From: a virus
IMG/VR virus record: IMGVR_UViG_3300020158_000007
Location: 1 to 44,248 of that record
Strand: one strand, 5' to 3'
DNA: 44,248 bases
The notes beneath the pieces were generated by a model. It was not told the origin of the DNA and searched no databases. It worked only from the letters and a program-made list of their open reading frames with translations. A program made the translations under genes and the position numbers. Shown in pieces: positions 30,687 through 36,795 of this stretch (the stretch's first letter is position 1; each line of letters begins with the position of its first letter).

Positions 30687-31040
30687 TCACTCCATGCTCG
30701 CCATGCCGTCGTCTTGCATGCCCTGCTCTGTGTAGTATACATCATCGTCTAGTAGCTCGCTAATAGCATCTGCAAACCCAGTATCTGTGTAAAGTCTCCA
30801 GCTTCCCTCTTTAGCGTCCTCACCATCAACTGTATAGTATACATTAATAGTCTTGTAGCTCGCGTAGTCGCCGCCTGCCACTCCCTCTGTAATGCAAATG
30901 TCTGTAACTGTTACCTGCGCTAAGTCACAGTCCCAAATGCTGTCGCCAGCAAGTGTTACCTGTTCACTACAAGTGTAATGCCTAGTAGTCATGTCGTCGT
31001 CTTTGCTTACTTCTTTTAGTGTTAGTTTATCGCTAATCAT
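30687..31040 (-). CDS. hypothetical protein (117 aa)
   Basis: 117 residues, beta-rich first half (QVTLAGDSIWDCDLAQVTVTDI, YKTINVYYTVDG), acidic second half. First gene of a two-gene operon behind a promoter whose spacer is a palindrome. No family recognised. Confidence 0.58.
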   Translation of the reverse strand: MISDKLTLKEVSKDDDMTTRHYTCSEQVTLAGDSIWDCDLAQVTVTDICITEGVAGGDYASYKTINVYYTVDGEDAKEGSWRLYTDTGFADAISELLDDDVYYTEQGMQDDGMASME

Positions 31041-31063
31041 ATCGCTCCTTTAGTGTAGTGTGT

Positions 31064-31092
31064 AGTATAACACAGCGTTGCCGCTGTGTCAA
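31064..31092 (-). promoter_or_regulatory. early promoter with palindromic spacer
   Basis: TTGACA (31087-31092), TATACT (31064-31069). The spacer is replaced by CACAGCG/CGCTGTG, a perfect 7-bp inverted repeat at 31071-31088 reaching into the -35 box, suggestive of an operator. Confidence 0.68.
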
Positions 31093-31097
31093 GTACT

Positions 31098-31427
31098 TTA
31101 GCAAAACAGCGTAACTTCCATCTCAGCATCCAACCACTTGCTTCCATCTTCAAGTACTAATACCTGTGCTTGTCGTGCATAACAGCGTGTCTCTGCTATT
31201 CCACTATGTACAGCAATAATGTCTACAATTTCCACTTCCTCTACTTTGTCTGCTATTTGTTCAACTGTAGCGTAAACGCATTCACCTGTTGTTTCTGTAG
31301 CTAGTGTATAAAAGTCCAGCAAGTGTGTATCCTCGCCATCGTATGCTACAATGTCCTCAGCTACGTCGCTGTACCGCGCTTCGCATAAGCACATGTAATT
31401 TTTGTTAAGTTCTAGTGTATTAAACAT
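31098..31427 (-). CDS. hypothetical protein (109 aa)
   Basis: 109 residues from the ATG at 31427 with GGAGCAATT upstream. Acidic, mostly beta (VEEVEIVDIIAVHSG, QVLVLEDGSKWLDAEMEVTLF) with five cysteines. Monocistronic early gene. Confidence 0.57.
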   Translation of the reverse strand: MFNTLELNKNYMCLCEARYSDVAEDIVAYDGEDTHLLDFYTLATETTGECVYATVEQIADKVEEVEIVDIIAVHSGIAETRCYARQAQVLVLEDGSKWLDAEMEVTLFC

Positions 31428-31451
31428 AATTGCTCCTTTAGTGTATAGTGT

Positions 31452-31480
31452 ATAATAGCATACTTTTACCAAAATGTCAA
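31452..31480 (-). promoter_or_regulatory. early promoter cassette
   Basis: TTGACA (31475-31480), spacer TTTTGGTAAAAGTATGC, TATTAT (31452-31457). Confidence 0.78.
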
Positions 31481-31666
31481 CTAGTTAAGTATAAGCTCTT
31501 CTACTTCGTATTCAAATGCTTCAAAGCCCTCTGCCGCGTTTTCCGCAATAAAAGCTTCAATTTGTGCTTCAGCCGCTTTAAGTGTAGTAAATGCCGCTAA
31601 GTTTTCGTAAGCGTCTTCGTCATCGCCAAGCCCAAGTCCGCGTACAATGTAAATATTTTGTGTCAT
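31481..31666 (-). CDS. small hypothetical protein (61 aa)
   Basis: 61 residues: first strand MTQNIYIVRGLG, an acidic loop, a helix (TTLKAAEAQIEAFIAENA) and a last strand FEYEVEELIL; a small ferredoxin-like arrangement. First gene of the leftward block, divergent from 31834. Confidence 0.57.
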   Translation of the reverse strand: MTQNIYIVRGLGLGDDEDAYENLAAFTTLKAAEAQIEAFIAENAAEGFEAFEYEVEELILN

Positions 31667-31696
31667 TTAAAGCTCCTTTTGTTTAGTGTATAGTGT

Positions 31697-31725
31697 ATAA
31701 TAACACACTTTGGTAAAAAGGTCAA
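31697..31725 (-). promoter_or_regulatory. early promoter cassette, inverted spacer element
   Basis: TTGACC (31720-31725), spacer with TTTTTACCAAAG, TATTAT (31697-31702). Confidence 0.75.
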
Positions 31726-31768
31726 GTTGTTTTTAGAACACACACAAAGCAAAGGGTCTTTGTTCCGG

Positions 31769-31797
31769 TTGACAATTTATCAAAAGCATGCTATTAT
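31769..31797 (+). promoter_or_regulatory. rightward early promoter
   Basis: TTGACA (31769-31774), 17 nt, TATTAT (31792-31797); the leader has ACACTAAGGAGC as in the leftward cassettes. Confidence 0.78.
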
Positions 31798-31833
31798 TAC
31801 ACAACACTAACGCAATACACTAAGGAGCCCGAC

Positions 31834-32091
31834 ATGCAAACTAATTGTCAAGCATACGCAAAAATCATCACTAATAAGCGTCTTAATACTTTGCGCTTAC
31901 TAGTTACTTTTGACAGTACTAAACGAGATAAAAATGGTAGTATTATTGTTACAGTTAAGAATTGTGCTTATGCCAGCGGTGATTTAATTAGCGTTGATAA
32001 TACTACTAGTGAGCAACGCAATGCGGCACTAGCCCGCGCTATTATAACAGCGAAACAAGTACTGCGCACTGAGAACTTTAGATTAGTATAA
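31834..32091 (+). CDS. small hypothetical protein (85 aa)
   Basis: 85 residues, beta-rich N-terminal half (KRLNTLRLLVTFDST, GSIIVTVKNCAYASGDLI) and a helical end. It is the only rightward gene of this early block, with its own strong promoter and RBS. A structured non-coding stretch follows its stop. Function unknown. Confidence 0.6.
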   Translation: MQTNCQAYAKIITNKRLNTLRLLVTFDSTKRDKNGSIIVTVKNCAYASGDLISVDNTTSEQRNAALARAIITAKQVLRTENFRLV

Positions 32092-32114
32092 TAAGATAAT
32101 GAGTATATAAGAAA

Positions 32115-32375
32115 ATCCCCCTTTAATATGGATAATATTATCGGGGGATAATCAAAGGGATTATCTGGTTGAGTATGCCTATAATCCCCCACCCGGATGT
32201 CCCTGCCTTCCCAGGCGAGCCTCAACCACTTAGAGTTTGTGGTCTCCGGTTAGGTCTGACTGCGGCAAGATTATATCCTGTCCTCATATCGCTGGCAGTA
32301 ACCCCCAGCCTCTAAGTGCCTGTTACTTGCTACGATCATATATCTCGTGACCTGCGGTTTGTCATTTACCACGAG
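32115..32375. ncRNA. structured non-coding stretch 3
   Basis: No gene from 32092 to 32404. Stems: ATCCCCC/GGGGGAT (32115-32149), GGTTGAG/CTCAACC (32167-32227), CACTTAGAG/CTCTAAGTG (32228-32318) enclosing GCTGG/CCAGC (32291-32309), and CTCGTG/CACGAG (32344-32375). The GCTGG loop reads CAGTAACCC, loosely like the ACTACCCCC motif of stretches 1 and 2. It could be the 3' end of the 31834 transcript or the trailer of the leftward tRNA transcript. Confidence 0.5.
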
Positions 32376-32404
32376 TTATACTCATAGTAAGTTCTTTAAG
32401 TTCA

Positions 32405-32481
32405 TGGTGGGCCGAGAGTGATTCGAACACTCCACCAAAGGATTATGAGTCCTCTGCTCTAACCTAATGAGCTACCGGCCC
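32405..32481 (-). tRNA. tRNA with CAU anticodon (Met or Ile2)
   Basis: Full cloverleaf on the minus strand: acceptor GGGCCGG/TCGGCCC with one G-T pair, D arm GCTC...GAGC, anticodon stem GAGGA/TCCTT with loop CTCATAA, T arm GAGTG TTCGAAT CACTC, and an encoded CCA. A CAU anticodon means elongator Met, or Ile if the first base is changed to lysidine; the sequence alone does not settle which. Confidence 0.9.
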
Positions 32482-32521
32482 TAATCGTATTATATATAGT
32501 TATACTGTATACACTCTATAT

Positions 32522-32550
32522 AGTATACACTAGATGTCAGTTACAGTCAA
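32522..32550 (-). promoter_or_regulatory. promoter of the tRNA
   Basis: Minus-strand TTGACT (32545-32550), 17 nt, TATACT (32522-32527); ends ~40 bases before the mature 5' end. Confidence 0.7.
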
Positions 32551-33160
32551 TGTAGAAGACAGTGAGAGAACCGTAGAACGTGGTAAAAAAGCCACAGGAA
32601 TCACGGTAGATTGAGTGGAATTACGGTGGGAATCCTGAGGGATTCTGGTGAAAAACGGTAAAACCACGCTAGAAATCATAGTAAAAATTTTCTGAGCACC
32701 GTGGGGATGAGAGGCTATAGTTAAATGGTTTTTCAAGTTCTTCTCCAAATTCCCACCTTAGACCACAACCCCCACCGGCCGCTTGCGCTGGCTGTACAGC
32801 GGGGTATTTGCTGTACGCTGTGTATAGTGTAGTCACTACCCTTTCGGCCGCCTATCCGTGGCTATAGTATATCTAGTGTGACTCTATGGTGTATATGGTA
32901 AGAGTGCTACAGCGGGGTATTGTATATACACTCGGTTCTCGGCTCCCTATCCGTGGCTATAGTAGCTAATAGTAGCTATATAGTAGGTCTACCCTACCGG
33001 CTACAGCGGGGCATTCACTATACGCTTATGTTATACACACAGTAGAATATCACAGCTTCTACCAAACCCAGTATGGCTAGTAGTGTGTATACCTTTACTA
33101 GTGTATGACCTGATGTACTCGGTGTTTTATTGTTCTTGTTCATTTTGGTAAAATTCATCG
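32551..33160. other. AT- and TA-rich intergenic region with tandem repeats
   Basis: About 600 bases without a credible gene. The first part has repeated CGGT(A/G) steps and a GAATCC/GGATTC hairpin near 32630; the second carries three spaced copies of TACAGCGGGG and two of CTATCCGTGGCTATAGTA, with many TATA/GTATAC steps between. Possible roles are a replication origin, a recombination hotspot or a control region. Confidence 0.45.
32795..33011 (+). repeat. degenerate tandem repeat, ~95-113 nt period
   Basis: TACAGCGGGG at 32795, 32908 and 33002; CTATCCGTGGCTATAGTA exact at 32852 and 32947. The two motifs alternate, giving about two and a half units. Confidence 0.65.
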
Positions 33161-33189
33161 TTGACTTAGTTCCTATATGTGTGTATAGT
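33161..33189 (+). promoter_or_regulatory. rightward promoter for the 33264 operon
   Basis: TTGACT, 17 nt, TATAGT (33184-33189). The element ATTTTGGTAAAATT of the leftward cassettes lies just upstream at 33142. Confidence 0.6.
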
Positions 33190-33214
33190 ATTACTTATAG
33201 CATCGAGCATTGGC

Positions 33215-33244
33215 TTGTTGAGCAGTCTGGTATAGTGTTATACT
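33215..33244 (+). promoter_or_regulatory. possible second rightward promoter
   Basis: TTGTTG, 18 nt, TATACT (33239-33244), about 20 bases before the ATG at 33264. Confidence 0.4.
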
Positions 33245-33263
33245 GTCGCTTATACAACGGGTC

Positions 33264-33485
33264 ATGTTTGTGGATATACATAATGTATTTGTAGTATATA
33301 ACCTAGAAAGCAACTATATGGCAGTGAAATCATGGTATCTAAGCGTAGTAGATTCGGCAACACATAAGAATGTTGTACACAAGATGTTCTTTACTGCGCC
33401 GGAAATGAACAAGTTTATTCGGGAACAAGAGCTTGTGGAAAAGTATCCAAAGCCCGCTTACTATGTTGTAAAGGAGAATTACTAA
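33264..33485 (+). CDS. small hypothetical protein (73 aa, or 55 aa from 33318)
   Basis: Up to 73 residues; an internal ATG at 33318 has GAAAG upstream and may be the true start. WYLSVVDSATHKNVVHKMFFTAPEMNKFIREQ reads as strand, turn, strand, helix. First gene of a rightward run of tightly overlapped small genes. Function unknown. Confidence 0.55.
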   Translation: MFVDIHNVFVVYNLESNYMAVKSWYLSVVDSATHKNVVHKMFFTAPEMNKFIREQELVEKYPKPAYYVVKENY

Positions 33486-33595
33486 TGTCACAAGATAAGA
33501 ATGGAGTGGATTTCCCAGAGCAACAACAATATGGACGAATCTTCTTAATAGGATTAGTGTTCGTGTTGGGTGTGCTTTGGTTTATATCTAACTGA
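33485..33595 (+). CDS. membrane microprotein (36 aa)
   Basis: Polar N-terminus (SQDKNGVDFPEQQQYG) then a hydrophobic helix ILIGLVFVLGVLWFI-like to the end. TAATG overlap upstream; its stop overlaps the next ATG. Confidence 0.5.
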   Translation: MSQDKNGVDFPEQQQYGRIFLIGLVFVLGVLWFISN

Positions 33596-33672
33596 TGACT
33601 GCTTTTTTGCTTATAGCGGCTTATTTTATAGTTGAGTTATTAATCATTAGAGATCGAGGATTATGGAAATAG
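33595..33672 (+). CDS. membrane microprotein (25 aa)
   Basis: MTAFLLIAAYFIVELLIIRD then RGLWK: one hydrophobic helix with a basic end. Overlaps the previous stop and the next start. Confidence 0.42.
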   Translation: MTAFLLIAAYFIVELLIIRDRGLWK

Positions 33673-33848
33673 CATTTAAACGAAACGGACGACTGTATAA
33701 TCAGTCTTATGCATGGGTACCTACACGTACTACCAGTGGCACTTGGCTATGGCTAACCCTGTACTATACTAGAGAGTCCAGGGCAAACTGGCTGGTACTA
33801 ACACCTTTAGAGTTTTTAATTGACAGCTCACATGACCAAGCCTACTAA
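33663..33848 (+). CDS. small hypothetical protein (61 aa)
   Basis: 61 residues, Trp/Tyr-rich beta protein (YNQSYAWVPTR, TWLWLTLYYTRES, NWLVLTPLEFLI). CGAGGATT precedes the ATG. Function unknown. Confidence 0.5.
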   Translation: MEIAFKRNGRLYNQSYAWVPTRTTSGTWLWLTLYYTRESRANWLVLTPLEFLIDSSHDQAY

Positions 33849-34077
33849 AATACTAGAGCGTTTAAAGCGGCATGCTGGTGTAGAGGATAACCCTGATCAA
33901 GAGGGCTTGGACTTGTTTGCTCTATTGATTGTGCAGGAATGTTTAACCATAGTAGATGATTTGGTAGATAAACAAGCAGATGGTAGTTGGACCAGTAACG
34001 AATTATACACAGATTACAATGGTGCGTTACATTTAGCAGATCAACAGATTAAACAACATTTTGGAGTTGAACTATAA
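33832..34077 (+). CDS. small phage protein, paralogue of 34080
   Basis: 81 residues from the ATG at 33832. LFALLIVQECLTIVDDL and the end QIKQHFGVEL align with FEKFAELIVRACANIV and KIEQYFGVAE of the next gene. The pattern, an ELIVxxC helix and a C-terminal hFGV, is common in small phage proteins of unknown role. Confidence 0.6.
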   Translation: MTKPTKILERLKRHAGVEDNPDQEGLDLFALLIVQECLTIVDDLVDKQADGSWTSNELYTDYNGALHLADQQIKQHFGVEL

Positions 34078-34079
34078 CT

Positions 34080-34328
34080 ATGAACGAACGGATTAAACAA
34101 TTCGGTGAACAGGCTATACATTATGCCGCTTCGAGGCCTATGCCTGAACTGAAAGATCGAGACCTATACTTAGATAACTTGTTTGAAAAGTTCGCCGAGT
34201 TGATTGTGCGAGCGTGTGCTAATATTGTCTTTGAAGCGGGCTGTACTGAGGACAATTGGGATTGTCCAAACGAAGAATTATACCAGTTATCTAATAAAAT
34301 TGAACAATATTTCGGAGTAGCGGAATGA
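34080..34328 (+). CDS. small phage protein, paralogue of 33832
   Basis: 82 residues: NERIKQFGEQAIHYA, LFEKFAELIVRACANIV and a C-terminal IEQYFGVAE. It is a closer fit to the common family form than its neighbour. The tandem arrangement suggests a recent duplication followed by divergence. Function unknown. Confidence 0.62.
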   Translation: MNERIKQFGEQAIHYAASRPMPELKDRDLYLDNLFEKFAELIVRACANIVFEAGCTEDNWDCPNEELYQLSNKIEQYFGVAE

Positions 34329-34438
34329 AGTGGATTGATCGTACTGCTCTAATGTTTATGACCCTTGTGGTACTATTAACTGTATATATCCTGGCTTCTG
34401 AGTGGAATACTCGGGGGTTTACAGTTTGCGCTTCGTGA
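34325..34438 (+). CDS. membrane microprotein (37 aa)
   Basis: MKWIDRTALMFMTLVVLLTV then YILASEW...: one membrane helix with a polar tail. The ATG overlaps the previous TGA. Its last codons merge into inverted repeat B. Confidence 0.5.
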   Translation: MKWIDRTALMFMTLVVLLTVYILASEWNTRGFTVCAS

Positions 34439-34470
34439 AAATTTTGCTGACGCTCTGCGCTTCGCGTTTC
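34436..34470 (-). repeat. inverted repeat B (right copy)
   Basis: The reverse complement of GTGAAAATTTTGCTGACGCT and following bases matches repeat A at 15964-16004. The pair faces inward around 18.4 kb of early genes. Confidence 0.6.
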
Positions 34471-34492
34471 TCGTTGTTAGGCTAATCGGCAG

Positions 34493-34510
34493 TCAATTTA
34501 CCAAAATGTT
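34493..34510 (-). repeat. relic of an early-promoter element
   Basis: GTCAATTTACCAAAATG is almost identical to the leftward promoter strip at 27265-27281, but the -35 box is broken. The desaturase ATG at 34506 falls within it. Confidence 0.45.
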
Positions 34511-35225
34511 CGCTATCTTATACACTCTCGTCTTGACCCATATTACCATGATGTTTGTTGTGGTCTATATACATCGGGGTATATCGCATGCGACTATTCA
34601 GTTTAGTCCTGTGTTTGATCATTTTATTCGCCTATGGCTATGGCTTACAGATGGAGTTAACATACGTGATTGGGCTATTACACACAGGCTACATCACGCT
34701 CACACAGATCAACCCGGGGATCCACATTCACCTTACTTAGAGGGTATAGTCAAGATAGCCTGGACTAACTTGCTCTACACCCTGGTACATCGTTATCGTG
34801 CCAATTACTCACAGTGGACTATAAATCATTATGGACAGGGTATCACATGTGATTGGATGGAAACACATGTATATCAACCCTATCAACGGCTAGGTGTATT
34901 TGTCATGCTAACCATTAACATCTTGCTATTTGGCTTTGGGGTGGGACTGGGGATTTGGCTGGTACAAATGATATGGACTCCGTTTTGGACCAATAGCATT
35001 GTCACAGGTTTTTGTCATTGGCGCATAGGCTACCCGCACCCTGACTCACAGGATCGTAGCAAGAACTTGCCATTTTTGGGCTTGTTTTTAATTGGCGACG
35101 AATTGCACTCGAATCATCATGCTAGACCTATGGATCCATGCTTGCGTAAATATTGGTGGGAGTTTGATTTGGGATGGGTATATATTCGACTCTTTGAAAG
35201 ATTAAGGTTACTTACTATATTATGA
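34506..35225 (+). CDS. fatty-acid desaturase (acyl-lipid/acyl-CoA delta-9 type)
   Basis: 239 residues. The three histidine boxes of membrane di-iron desaturases are present: HRGISH (23-28), HRLHH (60-64) and HSNHH (201-205, preceded by DE). Hydrophobic segments at about 5-22, 40-48, 84-94 and 132-168 place the boxes on the cytoplasmic face. The protein is shorter than the usual ~300 residues. It would introduce double bonds into host acyl chains during infection. Coupled to the oxygenase-like gene by an ATGA overlap. No ribosome site is seen. Confidence 0.85.
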   Translation: MFAILYTLVLTHITMMFVVVYIHRGISHATIQFSPVFDHFIRLWLWLTDGVNIRDWAITHRLHHAHTDQPGDPHSPYLEGIVKIAWTNLLYTLVHRYRANYSQWTINHYGQGITCDWMETHVYQPYQRLGVFVMLTINILLFGFGVGLGIWLVQMIWTPFWTNSIVTGFCHWRIGYPHPDSQDRSKNLPFLGLFLIGDELHSNHHARPMDPCLRKYWWEFDLGWVYIRLFERLRLLTIL

Positions 35226-35743
35226 ATCACGACTACTATCGTCATTTAGACTTACCTCCTTTACCCGACCGTTATATCCAGGAAGGCCTTAATGCCAACT
35301 ATAAGGTAATTGAAAAGCCCAGACTCATATGGGCTCGTAGCACATTTGATGAAACTGACTTCTTTAAAGAAATTAATGAGCATTTTGGTCGTTGCTATGT
35401 AAAATACTACTTTAACCCGCCGGATAGTTTGTATGACTGGCATGTAGACAGTAATAGACATTGTGCCATTAATTGGGTGGTTAAAACTAATCCTGAAGCT
35501 AGAACTATCTTCAGAGAGCCTAGTACTGATTTAAATCAGGGTCTAAAGAAACCTATATTTTATGACATACACGAGCTCAAATACCAAGGCTCTAGTCCTA
35601 CTATATTAAATGCCACTTACGAGCATTGCATTGCTAACAACTACCCGGATACTAGAATTATCTTAACTATGAGTGTGTTCAAACCTGCAACCTATCACGA
35701 AGTATTAGATTTTATTCTCAACATGAAATGTAAGGACTACTAG
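35222..35743 (+). CDS. 2-oxoglutarate/Fe(II) oxygenase-like protein
   Basis: 173 residues. The metal triad is HVD (His74, Asp76) with His135 in ATYEHCIANN, and Arg145 ten residues later fits 2-oxoglutarate binding. The order and spacing match small phage double-stranded beta-helix hydroxylases. Target unknown: a protein residue, a lipid or a nucleotide. Overlap with the desaturase suggests a shared oxidative pathway or only co-expression. Confidence 0.65.
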   Translation: MNHDYYRHLDLPPLPDRYIQEGLNANYKVIEKPRLIWARSTFDETDFFKEINEHFGRCYVKYYFNPPDSLYDWHVDSNRHCAINWVVKTNPEARTIFREPSTDLNQGLKKPIFYDIHELKYQGSSPTILNATYEHCIANNYPDTRIILTMSVFKPATYHEVLDFILNMKCKDY

Positions 35744-35744
35744 C

Positions 35745-35963
35745 ATGAAATGGATTTTGGTGTTTTATATGTTTAATAACCCAGTTGCCTATCACCCTCA
35801 TTGGGCGTTTAGTAATCAAGAGGCATGCCAGTCCAAGGCAGACCGGTACGCTAATGTGTACAAGCAAACTGGCAGTGATCTTAAAGCTGAGTGTCGCCCG
35901 GTGGCTCAAGTTAACTTACGCAATCCCAACGATATTGTGGTGAAACAGTACACTCTTTATTAA
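35745..35963 (+). CDS. small hypothetical protein (72 aa)
   Basis: 72 residues with an N-terminal hydrophobic strand KWILVFYMF, then EACQSKADRYANVYKQ helix and a Cys-containing strand. It may be a small secreted or periplasmic protein, since the two cysteines could form a disulfide, but the signal peptide is weak. Confidence 0.55.
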   Translation: MKWILVFYMFNNPVAYHPHWAFSNQEACQSKADRYANVYKQTGSDLKAECRPVAQVNLRNPNDIVVKQYTLY

Positions 35964-35969
35964 GTAGGG

Positions 35970-35977
35970 TTAAATAT
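35970..35977 (+). promoter_or_regulatory. late-type promoter, leaderless geometry
   Basis: TTAAATAT with six bases to the ATG at 35984. Confidence 0.42.
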
Positions 35978-35983
35978 CTGTGC

Positions 35984-36199
35984 ATGCTGATAGTGTACAC
36001 AGACGTCTTATTGCCGGAACACACAGAGGCTATAACAGCTTTGGATCCTGAAGCTAGCTATTGGCCTAGCAATCATCAACTCGACTTATTCTTTGAAGTT
36101 GTACCCATAGAATGGAACATTATCTTTACCAATTCAAACTCTGCTACCCATTGGCTACTGTTGTATTCAGCTAACAGTCATGTTGCAAATTTGCACTAG
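35984..36199 (+). CDS. small hypothetical protein (71 aa)
   Basis: 71 residues. Starts with strand MLIVYTDVLLP and has LFFEVVPIEWNIIFTNSNSATHWLLLY, similar in feel to the FxLRW proteins downstream but lacking the signature. No ribosome site; it sits right behind a late-type promoter. Confidence 0.5.
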   Translation: MLIVYTDVLLPEHTEAITALDPEASYWPSNHQLDLFFEVVPIEWNIIFTNSNSATHWLLLYSANSHVANLH

Positions 36200-36211
36200 A
36201 TCCTGTATACT
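36183..36211 (+). promoter_or_regulatory. sigma-70 promoter of the FxLRW array
   Basis: TTGCAA, 17 nt, TATACT (36206-36211); the ATG at 36218 is six bases beyond the -10 box, so the first array gene is probably leaderless. Confidence 0.58.
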
Positions 36212-36217
36212 AGTACT

Positions 36218-36442
36218 ATGACTGCGGATTCTCCTTACCCTCACTTGCTGTATATGGCTTATACTGAGCACCCTTACCCAGAGGTAGAAGCATGGTGTAT
36301 GGAACATATAGGCCCCCATGAAACAGCATGGTATAAGCTAGGGCAGGATCTGGCCGCTGTGGTTGTGGGTTATCGTAGTCAGGAGTACTGGTTCCGTACC
36401 CCCGAGGATAGGCTAATGTTTATACTACGTTGGGGTACCTGA
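36218..36442 (+). CDS. FxLRW small-protein array, member 1 (74 aa)
   Basis: 74 residues ending YWFRTPEDRLMFILRWGT. The array signature is a strand with an aromatic-Phe pair, a short acidic turn, then a helix or strand with F/Y-x-L-R-W two or three residues from the end. The N-terminal part is unlike the other members. First gene behind the 36183 promoter; the next gene starts in the ATGA-type overlap. Confidence 0.65.
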   Translation: MTADSPYPHLLYMAYTEHPYPEVEAWCMEHIGPHETAWYKLGQDLAAVVVGYRSQEYWFRTPEDRLMFILRWGT

Positions 36443-36615
36443 TGTTTAAGTTTACCAAGCAATATCCTGTGTTCGGCGGCATAACAACCGATCAGTGGAA
36501 CTGGTTGTGCGATACTGTGAGTCCACCAAGAAAAGAATGGATTGTGGGCAAAGGTGCTGTCTGGTTTAAACAAGAAAAGCATAAGGTGTTATATTTGCTA
36601 CGCTGGGGGTCTTAG
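36442..36615 (+). CDS. FxLRW array, member 2 (57 aa)
   Basis: 57 residues from the ATG at 36442 overlapping the previous stop. DQWNWLCDTVSPPRKEW, then VWFKQEKHKVLYLLRWGS. Member 4 shares DQWNWLCD, PRK-[DE]-W and the EKHK..Y-x-LRW end, so these two are recent duplicates. Confidence 0.65.
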   Translation: MFKFTKQYPVFGGITTDQWNWLCDTVSPPRKEWIVGKGAVWFKQEKHKVLYLLRWGS

Positions 36616-36795
36616 GTGACTGAGATACACCCCCTTGAAGTTTGGGTGGAAAATGAAGCAGGGTGGATGTTGTCCTGGCAAGGGCATGAGCTATGGTGCT
36701 CAGATAACTGTAAGGGCTATTGGTATAGAAGCCACGGTGTATTTTGGTTTGAAGAAACAGACGATGCTGTATACTTTGCGTTAAGGTGGGCATGA
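36616..36795 (+). CDS. FxLRW array, member 3 (59 aa, GTG start)
   Basis: 59 residues from a GTG directly after the previous TAG. Trp-rich (VWVENEAGWMLSWQGHELW), ending VFWFEETDDAVYFALRWA. The stop overlaps the next ATG. Confidence 0.62.
   Translation: MTEIHPLEVWVENEAGWMLSWQGHELWCSDNCKGYWYRSHGVFWFEETDDAVYFALRWA

Noticed and set aside
16660-31797. CRISPR-like array from the evenly recurring ~45-nt repeats
   Set aside because: The repeats are promoters separated by genes of varied length, all with -35/-10 boxes; there are no spacers or cas genes.
32530-32748. 72-codon leftward frame
   Set aside because: No ribosome site, overlaps the tRNA promoter and a repeat-rich non-coding region; Ser/Thr/Pro-rich composition looks like chance.
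16301-34438. Integrated prophage or mobile element inside a bacterial chromosome
   Set aside because: No integrase, transposase or chromosomal genes are seen; flanks on both sides are phage replication and virion genes.
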